This document shows positions 54,039-63,049 of a DNA stretch of 64,000 nt, piece by piece; the first letter of the stretch is position 1; every line of letters starts with the position of its first letter. This DNA comes from Aphanothece sp. CMT-3BRIN-NPC111. GTDB taxonomy: Bacteria; Cyanobacteriota; Cyanobacteriia; Cyanobacteriales; JAHHGU01. The notes under the pieces are model-generated. The model was not told where the DNA came from. It saw nothing but the letters and a program-made list of their open reading frames with translations, and made no database searches. The stretch spans positions 140,743 through 204,742 of the forward strand of contig JAHHGU010000001.1 of the NCBI GenBank assembly GCA_019359765.1. Direction: 5' to 3'. The position numbers and the translations under genes are program-made.

Positions 54039-54457
54039 TTATAAAGGTGGGTGTTGGCAGAAAAACAATTGCAACTAACTTTATAGTTGAAAAGCATTTG
54101 TTGAGTTGCTTCTATCATTACTATTTCTGTGCGAGTTTTTTGCTTAGATGACCAAGCTACTGTTCCAAACGTGATTACCTGACATCTCTTAACTTGATGG
54201 TGTCTAGCCAGTTCAAGGGTTGTTTCGTCAGTGAGAAGTCTTAATGCAGCATCCCCTAAGCTGGACGCATGGAAGTTTTTGTAACCGCAGCCTCTTAAAT
54301 CCCAGTGACGTTTGGCATAGAGTTCTAAGTCAGTTACTTCCGGGATAACTAAGGCATACTGTGCCCGTTTACCTTGAAAGTGCGATCGCAAATCTCCGTC
54401 ATCCGAGAAATAGAGATTAGTGTCACCACTGCCACCTCCCGGCTGACCAGTCATCAT
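54035..54457 (-). CDS. hypothetical protein divergent from TPR-CHAT gene
   Basis: A 140-residue protein starting MMTGQPGGGSGDTNLYFSDD. No family is recognised. It looks globular and alpha/beta, with a CQVITFGTVAWSS strand and a Cys-containing C-terminus. A long frame reaching 54709 would overlap the CHAT gene in antisense, so I use the ATG at 54457. Its start lies about 38 bases from that of the TPR-CHAT gene on the other strand, and they may share a control region. Confidence 0.5.
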   Translation of the reverse strand: MMTGQPGGGSGDTNLYFSDDGDLRSHFQGKRAQYALVIPEVTDLELYAKRHWDLRGCGYKNFHASSLGDAALRLLTDETTLELARHHQVKRCQVITFGTVAWSSKQKTRTEIVMIEATQQMLFNYKVSCNCFSANTHLYN

Positions 54458-54495
54458 AGATAGAAGTGGCACTAAGTGGGGAAAGCTCAACTGAT

Positions 54496-57411
54496 ATGAC
54501 AGGAGGCTTAGGCTTTGGAAAACCAAAAGACGGTAAACCAAGCGGCACAAGTTATCGGCAGTTCTTCGAGACAGTATTGGACGCTTGCGGGGCAGGGAAC
54601 CAGGAAAAGGTGTATCGGCTGCTGGATGACAACGAAGACAAGCTGAATGATAGCTTTGCTCAACTGGTGCGCGAAGACGCTGAGGTGAAATTGAGCAGGT
54701 TGAACCCAAAACAACGAAGAATTCTGGCAGAAAAACTGTCGCGTTTTAGCTACTTCATTGGCGAGTTCCCTAGGGGCAACAGAGCCAGTAACATCGAGAT
54801 TGCGATCACATGTCACGAGGTTTTAACTAAGTTTTTTTCCCGCAACACCCTCTCGAGGCAGTGGGCGGCACACCAAAATAGTTTGGGCATTCGCTATTGG
54901 CAGCGAATACGGGGCGATCGCGCAGAAAACCTGAAGTTGGCGATATCCTTCTATAAAGCGGTGTTGCGAGTTAGAACCCGTGAGGTATTTCTCGAAGATT
55001 GGGCAATGATCCAAATCAATCTGGGTAATGTCTACAACGAAAGAGGGCAGTTTTCCGAGGCGATCACTGCCTACAAAGCCGCCTTGGCAGTCCGCACCCG
55101 TGAGGCGTTTCCTGAAGATTGGGCAAGGACCCAAATCAATCTAGGGGTTACATACAATGCTAGTGGGCAACTGTCTGAGGCAATCACTGCCTTTCAAGCG
55201 TCCTTGGAAGTTCATACCCGTGAGGCGCTGCCCAAAAGCTGGGCGGGTATTCAAAACAATCTAGGCCTTGCCTACCGGGAAGCAGGGCAGAGCGAGCAAG
55301 CCATTCATTGTTTAAAATCTGCCTTGGCAGTCCGCACCCGTGAGGCGTTTCCTGAAAATTGGGCAATGACCCAATATAATCTGGCTACTGCCTACAGTGA
55401 CCTTGGGCAGGTTGACGAAGCCATTACCTATTTCCGCTCATCTCTAGAAATTTTCCAGCCCACCGCCTTTCCCGTCAGATGCCTCAAAGCTGGACGAGAT
55501 TTCGGTAAAACTGCCTTCAATGCCGGAAAGTGGGAAGAAGCCATCGAAGGCTACAAAGCTGCTATTGAAGCAGTAGAGACTAGCTGTAGTTGGGCAAGCA
55601 GCAACAAACGTCGGCAAGAGATTCTGGAAGAGGCAATGGATGTCTATACCCAGATCGTGCAAGCTTGCCTCAACAATCATCAGCCCGACTTGGCGATAGA
55701 ATACGTCGAGCGCAGCAAAGCCCGCAACCTAGTCCAACTCTTTGCTGACACTGACAGTACACTCCACCCCAAAGGCGACCAAATTCGCCCACAGACTCGT
55801 CAACGATTGGAACGCCTGAAAGAGCAAATCGTAGACAAACAACAGCAACTCGACAACCTGGGTGAAGATGTCGGACTGAAAGCCAATACTCTGGGGAATA
55901 CCTTCAGCGATGGAATTCTGGAAGCGCTAGAAACTCCCGAATCCTCAGACGCCCAACCCCCCACGGACAGCACTGAATCAGAGGATAGGCATAATTCTCC
56001 CAACCTCAACCAGATTTATGCCCAGCGATTGCGTGAGGAGTTGGATGATTTACAGGAAAAATTCGATGAAGTACTCGATGAAATCCTAGAATCAGACCCT
56101 GCCTATGCACTCACCCAAGCCGTTCAACCCATCCGTTTTCAGGAAATCCTCGACCAGTTAGAGGAACACACAGCCATCATCGAGTGGTACATCACTGACG
56201 AGCGATTTTTTACCTTTGTCATCACCCGCCACCATGAACCCTATGTGTGGCAATCTCACCCTGATGAATTGAGCGAGTTAAATCTTTGGCAGCAGGAGTA
56301 TCTTGACGACTATCGACAGAAGAAATACAGCCAGTGGAGCAATCTTCTCACCTCCCGCCTCGAAGAACTCTCCAGAATTTTGCATCTAGATGAGATTCTC
56401 GACCACGTTCCAGAAGACTGCCAGCAACTCATTCTCATTCCCCATCGCTACCTGCACCTGTTCCCTCTCCATGCGTTGAACCTCGGTGAGGTCAATTGCC
56501 TACTTGACCGCTTCCCAGACGGCGTGCGCTATGCACCCAGTTGCCAACTGTTGCAACTCAGCAAAAAACGCTGCACCGAACCCCTCCAGACAACAGCATC
56601 CAAGCATCTGTTTGCCATCCAAAACCCCACCGAAGACTTAACCTTTGCCAACGTCGAAGTTGAAGCTATCCGGAGTTATTTCGAGCCAACCAATATCCTA
56701 CCGACACAACAAGCCACCAAAACTGCCTGGAATCTAGCCAGTACGAAACAACAGTTACGCTTAGCCAACTTTATCCACTTTTCTTGTCACGGCTACTTTA
56801 ACTTTGAATCTCCCCTGCGTTCTGCCCTCGTGCTGTCTGGTGCTAAAGTTTCTGGAACAGACCCACTAGAAGACGACAACACCCGCTATATCCAGTCACC
56901 CGAACAGGAAAGAATTGACCTGGAAAAATGCCTGCTGCTGGAGGATATTTTTGCTCTTGATTTGCGTCCCTGTAGTCTCGTTACGCTCTCCGCCTGCGAA
57001 ACAGGTTTGAGTGACCCTAGAAGCCTCAGCGATGAATATATCAGCTTACCGAGTGGTTTCCTCGTAGCAGGCAGTCCCAGTGTTGTTGGTAGTCAATGGG
57101 CAGTTAGCGACCTCGCCACGGCATTTTTGATGATTAAATTCTATGAAAATCTGGTGGGAGAAGGTTTAGCAGAAACCCGTTCTCTTTCGTCTACTCAGGA
57201 AATTACAGTGGCAGTGGCACTCAATGAGGCTCAAAAATGGCTACGTGATGTGACCAAGCAGAAATTGGAGGAATGGGTAAGGCAAGGGAAGGTGCCTTTA
57301 ACGCCAACTCGCAGAATAGCCGTTCTGGGGTGGTTGCGTAATATGGAAGCAGATGACCAACCTTTTGAGCCACCTCAATATTGGGCGGCTTTCTGTGCCA
57401 TTGGACAGTAG
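54496..57411 (+). CDS. TPR-CHAT caspase-like protease
   Basis: About 971 residues. TPR units fill about 120-330, with repeated AVRTREAFPEDWA and a NLG.(V/A)Y helix pattern. A coiled-coil region is rich in Glu/Asp (about 420-530). The C-terminal CHAT protease has His in FSCHGYF (765) and Cys in LSACETGL (834), and ends in QYWAAFCAIG. TPR-CHAT proteases such as Csx29 or gasdermin-linked ones are activated by a sensor and cleave a partner. The stop is followed by two tightly spaced genes. The ATG at 54496 is preferred over an in-frame GTG at 54466. Confidence 0.85.
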   Translation: MTGGLGFGKPKDGKPSGTSYRQFFETVLDACGAGNQEKVYRLLDDNEDKLNDSFAQLVREDAEVKLSRLNPKQRRILAEKLSRFSYFIGEFPRGNRASNIEIAITCHEVLTKFFSRNTLSRQWAAHQNSLGIRYWQRIRGDRAENLKLAISFYKAVLRVRTREVFLEDWAMIQINLGNVYNERGQFSEAITAYKAALAVRTREAFPEDWARTQINLGVTYNASGQLSEAITAFQASLEVHTREALPKSWAGIQNNLGLAYREAGQSEQAIHCLKSALAVRTREAFPENWAMTQYNLATAYSDLGQVDEAITYFRSSLEIFQPTAFPVRCLKAGRDFGKTAFNAGKWEEAIEGYKAAIEAVETSCSWASSNKRRQEILEEAMDVYTQIVQACLNNHQPDLAIEYVERSKARNLVQLFADTDSTLHPKGDQIRPQTRQRLERLKEQIVDKQQQLDNLGEDVGLKANTLGNTFSDGILEALETPESSDAQPPTDSTESEDRHNSPNLNQIYAQRLREELDDLQEKFDEVLDEILESDPAYALTQAVQPIRFQEILDQLEEHTAIIEWYITDERFFTFVITRHHEPYVWQSHPDELSELNLWQQEYLDDYRQKKYSQWSNLLTSRLEELSRILHLDEILDHVPEDCQQLILIPHRYLHLFPLHALNLGEVNCLLDRFPDGVRYAPSCQLLQLSKKRCTEPLQTTASKHLFAIQNPTEDLTFANVEVEAIRSYFEPTNILPTQQATKTAWNLASTKQQLRLANFIHFSCHGYFNFESPLRSALVLSGAKVSGTDPLEDDNTRYIQSPEQERIDLEKCLLLEDIFALDLRPCSLVTLSACETGLSDPRSLSDEYISLPSGFLVAGSPSVVGSQWAVSDLATAFLMIKFYENLVGEGLAETRSLSSTQEITVAVALNEAQKWLRDVTKQKLEEWVRQGKVPLTPTRRIAVLGWLRNMEADDQPFEPPQYWAAFCAIGQ

Positions 57412-57421
57412 GAATTTAACC

Positions 57422-57832
57422 ATGTCAGATCACGCAAACAACGTCAAAGCTTTTATCTCGCTTTTGGATAACCAGCCTTCTCTGTTCGCTCAGCACCAAG
57501 ATGACCTGAACCAGTTAAGCTATTCTTGCGGCGACGATATCGAAACCGTATCAGATGCGCTCGCGCTTTGGTGCAACTCCCACCCAAAAATCGAGGAGGA
57601 ACTGATTACAGCCTACAGCCAACTACCTGAGACTAAATTCCAACCCTTGCTGGAACAAGTAAGACCATTTGGAGGCAAAGTTGAACCGTTGCAACCCAGC
57701 GATCAAAACGAAATGCTGGTAACAACACTAAAAAATAAGATGCGAAAAGTTCCACAATCTTCCGAGACTAACTCAGATTCTTCCCAAACAAATAACTCAG
57801 AATCCCAGTCAAATAGCTCTCCAAAAAATTGA
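57422..57832 (+). CDS. small CHAT-operon protein (CATRA-associated-small-protein-like)
   Basis: A 136-residue protein starting MSDHANNVKAFISLL, 10 bases after the TPR-CHAT stop. The first 90 residues are helical and globular; the last 35 are Ser/Asn/Gln-rich and look disordered. Its stop overlaps the next start (TTGA), so the operon is translationally coupled. In the CATRA (caspase and TPR-repeat associated) conflict systems, a small protein sits in this position. The match is by position, size and memory of the family, so call it tentative. Confidence 0.55.
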   Translation: MSDHANNVKAFISLLDNQPSLFAQHQDDLNQLSYSCGDDIETVSDALALWCNSHPKIEEELITAYSQLPETKFQPLLEQVRPFGGKVEPLQPSDQNEMLVTTLKNKMRKVPQSSETNSDSSQTNNSESQSNSSPKN

Positions 57833-59247
57833 CTCAGAAACTTCAAAGCCCCCAGCTAACGTTATTTGCCTTTCATTTGCTGCATGAGATGACTCAAGAC
57901 TTCCAAGAAGCAGCGAAGGAAGCTGACGTGCTGTGGCGTAAATGCGCTAGTTTAGGACAAGAACTGGGGATTTCACAGCTTAAAACTTTGCCAGAAATGC
58001 TCAAGACTGCTGACACAAGTCTCGCTAGTCAGCAGCCCTATGCAGAACTCTTGCAGCCACAGCGTGTTCTTTCCTTTCAGGCAGATTCTGGGTCAAATCA
58101 TCCTTACCTAGCTGGTGAAGTTTATCCAGTACAGCTTCACGATACTTATGCTCTGGATTTGACGCTGCACTATGCTAACGCAGATACCGTTGTAGAGGTT
58201 AATGATTTAAGCCAACTCAATCCCAATGGGTGCTTGCTGCCGCGTCAAATTCACCCCTCTCTGGGGCAAACCTTAGTGCTTTTTGCTGAACCAACACAAA
58301 TTCCCTGTGACTATAAAGCTTTAGCGGATGAGTGTGTTGAAGCGTTGCTTCAAGGTGTAGACTACCCTCCTTTAAATCTAAAATTTACCGCTAATGAACA
58401 ACCGCCTTATCTTTCTTGCGTAGCGGAGGGTGAACTTTTTAGCAGCCCCATTTTTGAATATGAAGTGATTGGGGGTGTGCAAAGTCCTCTAGCACAATGT
58501 CATATTCTTGTATGGTTAAATGTTTATCCAGAAAAAACCTTCCCTCTGGCACAGAAAGCTGAGCCTTGGTTACTCCGATTACTGTGTTATCGCAGCAAAA
58601 TTCTTTATGCCGTTCACGGCGCTCAAGTTTGTAGCGATCGCGCGAGAACACTCTACAATCAGTTAGAGAGAAAAACTCATGTTTTTGGCAATTTGTCAAG
58701 CAAATCTGCAAAGCAACTAGAGGAATTAAAAGTATTAGTTAATGATGCCCCACCGATAGCCTTTGAGTTTTCTCGTTATCTGCGTGACATCAAAGATCAT
58801 GGCACGACAATCAATGCAAATGCCGAAAATTATGCAGCGAGTTTGGCAAAAATTCTTGCGTTGAGTCTGACTAGTGACGAGTTAGGATTTTGGCAGGATT
58901 TTTACGATCGCAAGTGCAAGCAGTTTCAGGAACAGATTCAAGTAGACCTGAAATATTACGAGCCAGGTATGAATTTGTTTGAGCAAATGATTACGACAAT
59001 TCGAGCGAGGGTGGAGATTGAACAGGCACAACGCGATCGCTCTCTAGAAAGAACTGTCCAAATCCTAGCTATAGGTATAGGTGCAGGCGGACTCGTCGCT
59101 TCTAGTTCCGGTCAGATTGACAAACCCTTCTTACCAGCTTTTTCGACTAACACACCCCATCCCGTCATTCTTACCTTGTTATTGAGTTTGCTTGCTGCCT
59201 TCTTATTTGGAGGGGTGACTTGGTGTATCACCCGCCCCAAAAAGTAG
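57829..59247 (+). CDS. two-TM membrane protein of the TPR-CHAT operon (CATRA-like)
   Basis: A 472-residue protein: a mainly helical cytosolic part with no enzyme motifs, then a C-terminal hairpin of two TM helices (about 411-425 and 447-467, IGIGAGGLVAS and LTLLLSLLAAFLFGGV), ending in RPKK. The start TTG at 57829 overlaps the preceding stop; an ATG at 57889 is an alternative. CATRA proteins have an N-terminal domain followed by a membrane hairpin, and this fits. It could be the membrane effector or target of the CHAT protease, but this is inferred. Confidence 0.6.
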   Translation: MTQKLQSPQLTLFAFHLLHEMTQDFQEAAKEADVLWRKCASLGQELGISQLKTLPEMLKTADTSLASQQPYAELLQPQRVLSFQADSGSNHPYLAGEVYPVQLHDTYALDLTLHYANADTVVEVNDLSQLNPNGCLLPRQIHPSLGQTLVLFAEPTQIPCDYKALADECVEALLQGVDYPPLNLKFTANEQPPYLSCVAEGELFSSPIFEYEVIGGVQSPLAQCHILVWLNVYPEKTFPLAQKAEPWLLRLLCYRSKILYAVHGAQVCSDRARTLYNQLERKTHVFGNLSSKSAKQLEELKVLVNDAPPIAFEFSRYLRDIKDHGTTINANAENYAASLAKILALSLTSDELGFWQDFYDRKCKQFQEQIQVDLKYYEPGMNLFEQMITTIRARVEIEQAQRDRSLERTVQILAIGIGAGGLVASSSGQIDKPFLPAFSTNTPHPVILTLLLSLLAAFLFGGVTWCITRPKK

Positions 59248-59258
59248 CCTCTGCCGCC

Positions 59259-61160
59259 CTATTCGACCGTAACAGACTTGGCGAGGTTGCGAGGCTGGTC
59301 AACATCCAAGCCGCGACGTGCCGCAATATGATAAGCCAATAGTTGCAGCGGAATCACCGTCAGCACCGGGGAAAGCAACTCATCAACCGCCGGAACTGGC
59401 AATAAGTCATCAAAAATTTCAGCTGCCTCTTCTTCGTTCATCTGGGTGACGCCAATCAAGCGAGAATCTCGTGCTTTCGCTTCCTGGGCATTGGATAGGG
59501 ATTTTTCGTAGACACGACCAGGCATAGCGATCGCAACTACTGGCACCTTAGCATCCAATAAAGCAATCGGCCCGTGCTTTAACTCCCCAGATGGATAACC
59601 TTCAGCATGAATATAGCTGATTTCCTTGAGTTTCAGCGCCCCTTCCAAAGCAATCGGGTAATTAATCCCCCGTCCTACAAAGATAAAGTCTGTAGTGTCA
59701 ACAAACTGGTGGGCTAACTCCTCGATATAACGCTCTTGGCTTTCTAAAATCAATTCAATCTGCGCTGGTAGTTGCCGCAACCCGATGAGAATTTGCTCCA
59801 TCTGCGTTGGAGATAGGGTTTGGCGACGATAGCCGATATCTAAAGCTAGGAAGTAAAACGCCATTAACTGAGCAACGAACGATTTAGTTGCCGCCACCCC
59901 AATTTCAATCCCGCCATGAGTGTCAATTAGATGAGGCACTACTTGAGCCAGAGAACTATCCATTCGATTCGTAATACCTAGCAATCGCGGTTCCCACCGG
60001 GGTGGCTGTCCGGTACGACGTTGTTTTGCCATCGTCAAGGCCGCCAAGGTATCAGCAGTTTCCCCAGATTGGGTAATGCCAATAGTCAGGGTGTTCGGAG
60101 TTACAGGCGGGGGCGCATAACGAAACTCTGAGGCATAGTGGACGATTGTTTGCACCCCAGCCACCTGTTCAAGCAGGTATTTCCCTACTAATCCAGCGTG
60201 CCAACTGGTGCCACAGGCAAGAATTTGAATTTGTTCTAAGTCTGTATACAGTTCTTCTGGTACACCTAAGTTGATTGGTGGCTGCGTTGAGTCAGCGTTC
60301 CAGTCACTATTGGTATAAAACTCTAAAGAAGTCCGCACCACTCCTGGCTGCTCGTAAATTTCCTTGAGCATGAAGTGGCGGAATCCCTGTTTTTCCACCA
60401 AAATTGGATTCCAATTTAGCGTGCGCGGGCTTTTCTTCAGGCGATCGCCAGCAAAGTTGTAAACCTCCACGCCCAACGGTGTCAGTCGCGCCAGTTCCCC
60501 ATTTTCCAAGGGCAGTACGGCACGAGTATATTGCACGATGGCTGGTGTATCGGAGGCACAGAAAAACTCACCTTGACCAAACCCAATCACCAAGGGAGCT
60601 TGTTGCCGCGCCACAATCAGCTCGTCGGGATAGTCAGCAGAGACAACGGCGATCGCAAATGCCCCCTGTAGTTTATTAACAGCTTGCCGCACCGCTTCCA
60701 GGAAAGTTGAGAGGGTAAAAGAGCTAGAGGGATCTGAGGGACTAAGAGATAAAAATTGAGCGATGAGGTGGGGAATAACTTCTGTATCAGTATCAGAGCG
60801 AAACTCGTGCCCTTGCCGCTTGAGTTCTTCTCTTAACTCGCGATAGTTTTCAATAATTCCGTTTTGAACTACCGCTACTCGCCTAGCCGTATCTGTATGG
60901 GGATGGGCGTTGTACTCTTCTGGTTTGCCGTGAGTCGCCCAGCGAGTGTGCCCAATGCCGATTTGAGCCGGATTGTATTCCCGCTCTAGTTTTTCTCTCA
61001 GGTTGCGTAGTTTGCCCTTTGCCCGCACACGAGCAAGTTGACCTTCCCAAACAGTCGCCACACCGGCAGAATCGTAGCCCCGGTACTCTAGTTTCTCTAA
61101 ACCTGACAGCAAAATTTCCGTAGCCGCTTGAGTGCCGATGTAGCCTACAATTCCGCACAT
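59259..61160 (-). CDS. glmS: glutamine-fructose-6-phosphate aminotransferase
   Basis: A 633-residue cytosolic enzyme making glucosamine-6-phosphate. The N-terminal nucleophile is Cys2 in MCGIVGYIG. Glutaminase residues include HTRWATHG, and two SIS isomerase domains follow (CGTSWHAG, SGETADTL, GRGINYPIALEGALKLKE). It ends in the conserved PRNLAKSVTVE. Length is normal (an insertion of about 25 residues near 140 is cyanobacterial-like). It is convergent with the CATRA-like operon. Confidence 0.97.
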   Translation of the reverse strand: MCGIVGYIGTQAATEILLSGLEKLEYRGYDSAGVATVWEGQLARVRAKGKLRNLREKLEREYNPAQIGIGHTRWATHGKPEEYNAHPHTDTARRVAVVQNGIIENYRELREELKRQGHEFRSDTDTEVIPHLIAQFLSLSPSDPSSSFTLSTFLEAVRQAVNKLQGAFAIAVVSADYPDELIVARQQAPLVIGFGQGEFFCASDTPAIVQYTRAVLPLENGELARLTPLGVEVYNFAGDRLKKSPRTLNWNPILVEKQGFRHFMLKEIYEQPGVVRTSLEFYTNSDWNADSTQPPINLGVPEELYTDLEQIQILACGTSWHAGLVGKYLLEQVAGVQTIVHYASEFRYAPPPVTPNTLTIGITQSGETADTLAALTMAKQRRTGQPPRWEPRLLGITNRMDSSLAQVVPHLIDTHGGIEIGVAATKSFVAQLMAFYFLALDIGYRRQTLSPTQMEQILIGLRQLPAQIELILESQERYIEELAHQFVDTTDFIFVGRGINYPIALEGALKLKEISYIHAEGYPSGELKHGPIALLDAKVPVVAIAMPGRVYEKSLSNAQEAKARDSRLIGVTQMNEEEAAEIFDDLLPVPAVDELLSPVLTVIPLQLLAYHIAARRGLDVDQPRNLAKSVTVE

Positions 61161-61701
61161 GGGACCCGCTTCTCCTCAACGCACTATTATTTAACGTTTA
61201 CTTGCACTCACCCTACTCGGCGATCGCAAGAACGTCAACCAATTTTAGATTTTAGATTTTAGATTTTAGATTGGCCCTACGGATGAATCCGAGGGCTTGT
61301 TCTCTCAATGGTGCCACGCTTTTTTCTTTCTTCACGGAGGAATTTGGGGGCAAGTGACCAAATATGCTTTCGGTCAAGAATCTTTAACCATAGCAGTCGC
61401 CATAATGGCTCTTAACAATCTACACCCCTCCCCAACCCTCCCCTTAGTAAGGGGAGGGTGCGCGAAGCGCGGGTGGGGTATTTCTGTACTTAACCAGCTT
61501 GTAATCTGCTGTAATTGCTAAAAGCTAATTGCTATATTGCGACCCATGACATATGCAAAAAAAGAGGGGGCAACCTGCTCCCTCTGCCATATTGGCTCTA
61601 ATGATCGTTAAAAAAAGCACATCAGACAAGTAAATCGGTTTAAGAGCGCTTGCTATCGAGCTTTCCATTCCCCCAGTAGGAGAGAAATGCTAACCGATTT
61701 C
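61161..61701. repeat. 541-bp gap with tandem TTTTAGA and other repeats
   Basis: No gene. A tandem TTTTAGA array lies at 61242-61272. A dispersed repeat copy (CATAATGGCTCTTAACAATC) is at 61382-61424. Next is CCCCTTAGTAAGGGG (61440-61454), and AATTGCTAAAAGCTAATTGC at 61513-61532. The psaC terminator is at 61557-61585. The glmS promoter lies within. Confidence 0.6.
61557..61585 (-). terminator. factor-independent terminator of psaC
   Basis: Read on the minus strand: AGAGGG stem, 11-base loop, CCCTCT stem, then a T run of seven. It lies about 117 bases after the psaC stop and fits Rho-independent termination. Confidence 0.75.
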
Positions 61702-62266
<565 letters not shown>

Positions 62267-62794
62267 ATGGCACTGATTCGTTGGCAACCCTTCCAGGAAC
62301 TTGAAACCCTGCGTCGTCAAATGGATCAAATGTTTGACGACCTAGCGACACCAGATAGCCACTATAGCACGAACTGGAAGCCCGCAATTGAACTGCAAGA
62401 CACGGAGGAAAATCTCATCCTTCGGGCAGAAATTCCTGGTGTAGAAGGCAAGGATATCGACATCCATGTTACTCGCGAAGCCGTCGCTCTTAGTGGCGAA
62501 CATCGCTACGAAAACAAGGCTTCGGAACGCGGCTACTTCCGCTCAGAGTTCCGCTACGGCAAGTTCCAGCGCGTGATTTCTCTCCCGGTTGCGATTCAAA
62601 ACGATCGAGTCAAAGCTGAATTCAATAACGGCATTCTGACGTTGACGCTACCCAAAGTAACTGAAGCCCGACGCACGGTAGTCAAAATCAACCTGGCAGA
62701 CAACGCTGCTGCAACTCCAGAATTGACCGAAAAGCCTGCTGCTGAAGCTAACAACGGTAGTGCAACTAAGGCAGCTGAACCAGCACTTAGCTAG
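62267..62794 (+). CDS. hspA: Hsp20/alpha-crystallin small heat-shock protein
   Basis: A 175-residue ATP-independent chaperone starting MALIRWQPFQELETLRRQMD. The alpha-crystallin domain (about 45-140) has ELQDTEENLILRAEIPGV, the strand LSGEHRYENK and FNNGILTLTLPK (the GILTL helix-strand motif). The C-terminal tail is Ala/Glu-rich and lacks the usual IxI motif that I can see. It binds unfolding proteins and membranes during heat stress. GGAGG is upstream of the ATG, and a strong terminator follows. Confidence 0.95.
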   Translation: MALIRWQPFQELETLRRQMDQMFDDLATPDSHYSTNWKPAIELQDTEENLILRAEIPGVEGKDIDIHVTREAVALSGEHRYENKASERGYFRSEFRYGKFQRVISLPVAIQNDRVKAEFNNGILTLTLPKVTEARRTVVKINLADNAAATPELTEKPAAEANNGSATKAAEPALS

Positions 62795-62837
62795 TCTGGG
62801 TTTACCTGTAAAGGCTACGGCTTCTTAAGCTAACAAC

Positions 62838-62883
62838 ATAACCGCTGAGTTGTCTAAATATGAGGCTCAGCGGTTATTTTTTT
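62838..62883 (+). terminator. factor-independent terminator of hsp20
   Basis: Perfect 12-bp stem ATAACCGCTGAG/CTCAGCGGTTAT with a 16-base loop, followed by a run of T residues (62877-62883). It lies 44 bases after the hsp20 stop. Confidence 0.95.
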
Positions 62884-63049
62884 GGGAAATAGCGATCGCT
62901 CTGATGAGCAGTGGGTAGTTAAGCGTAATTCTTACCGCAGGCATTGTTCTCAGTCAAGCCAGGATGAGGATGCTTGGGGAAAGTGCGATCGCACTCCTCA
63001 AATATCCATCTGCTTGCCAGACGGTAAAGCAATGTCTCTTCTGGACAGA

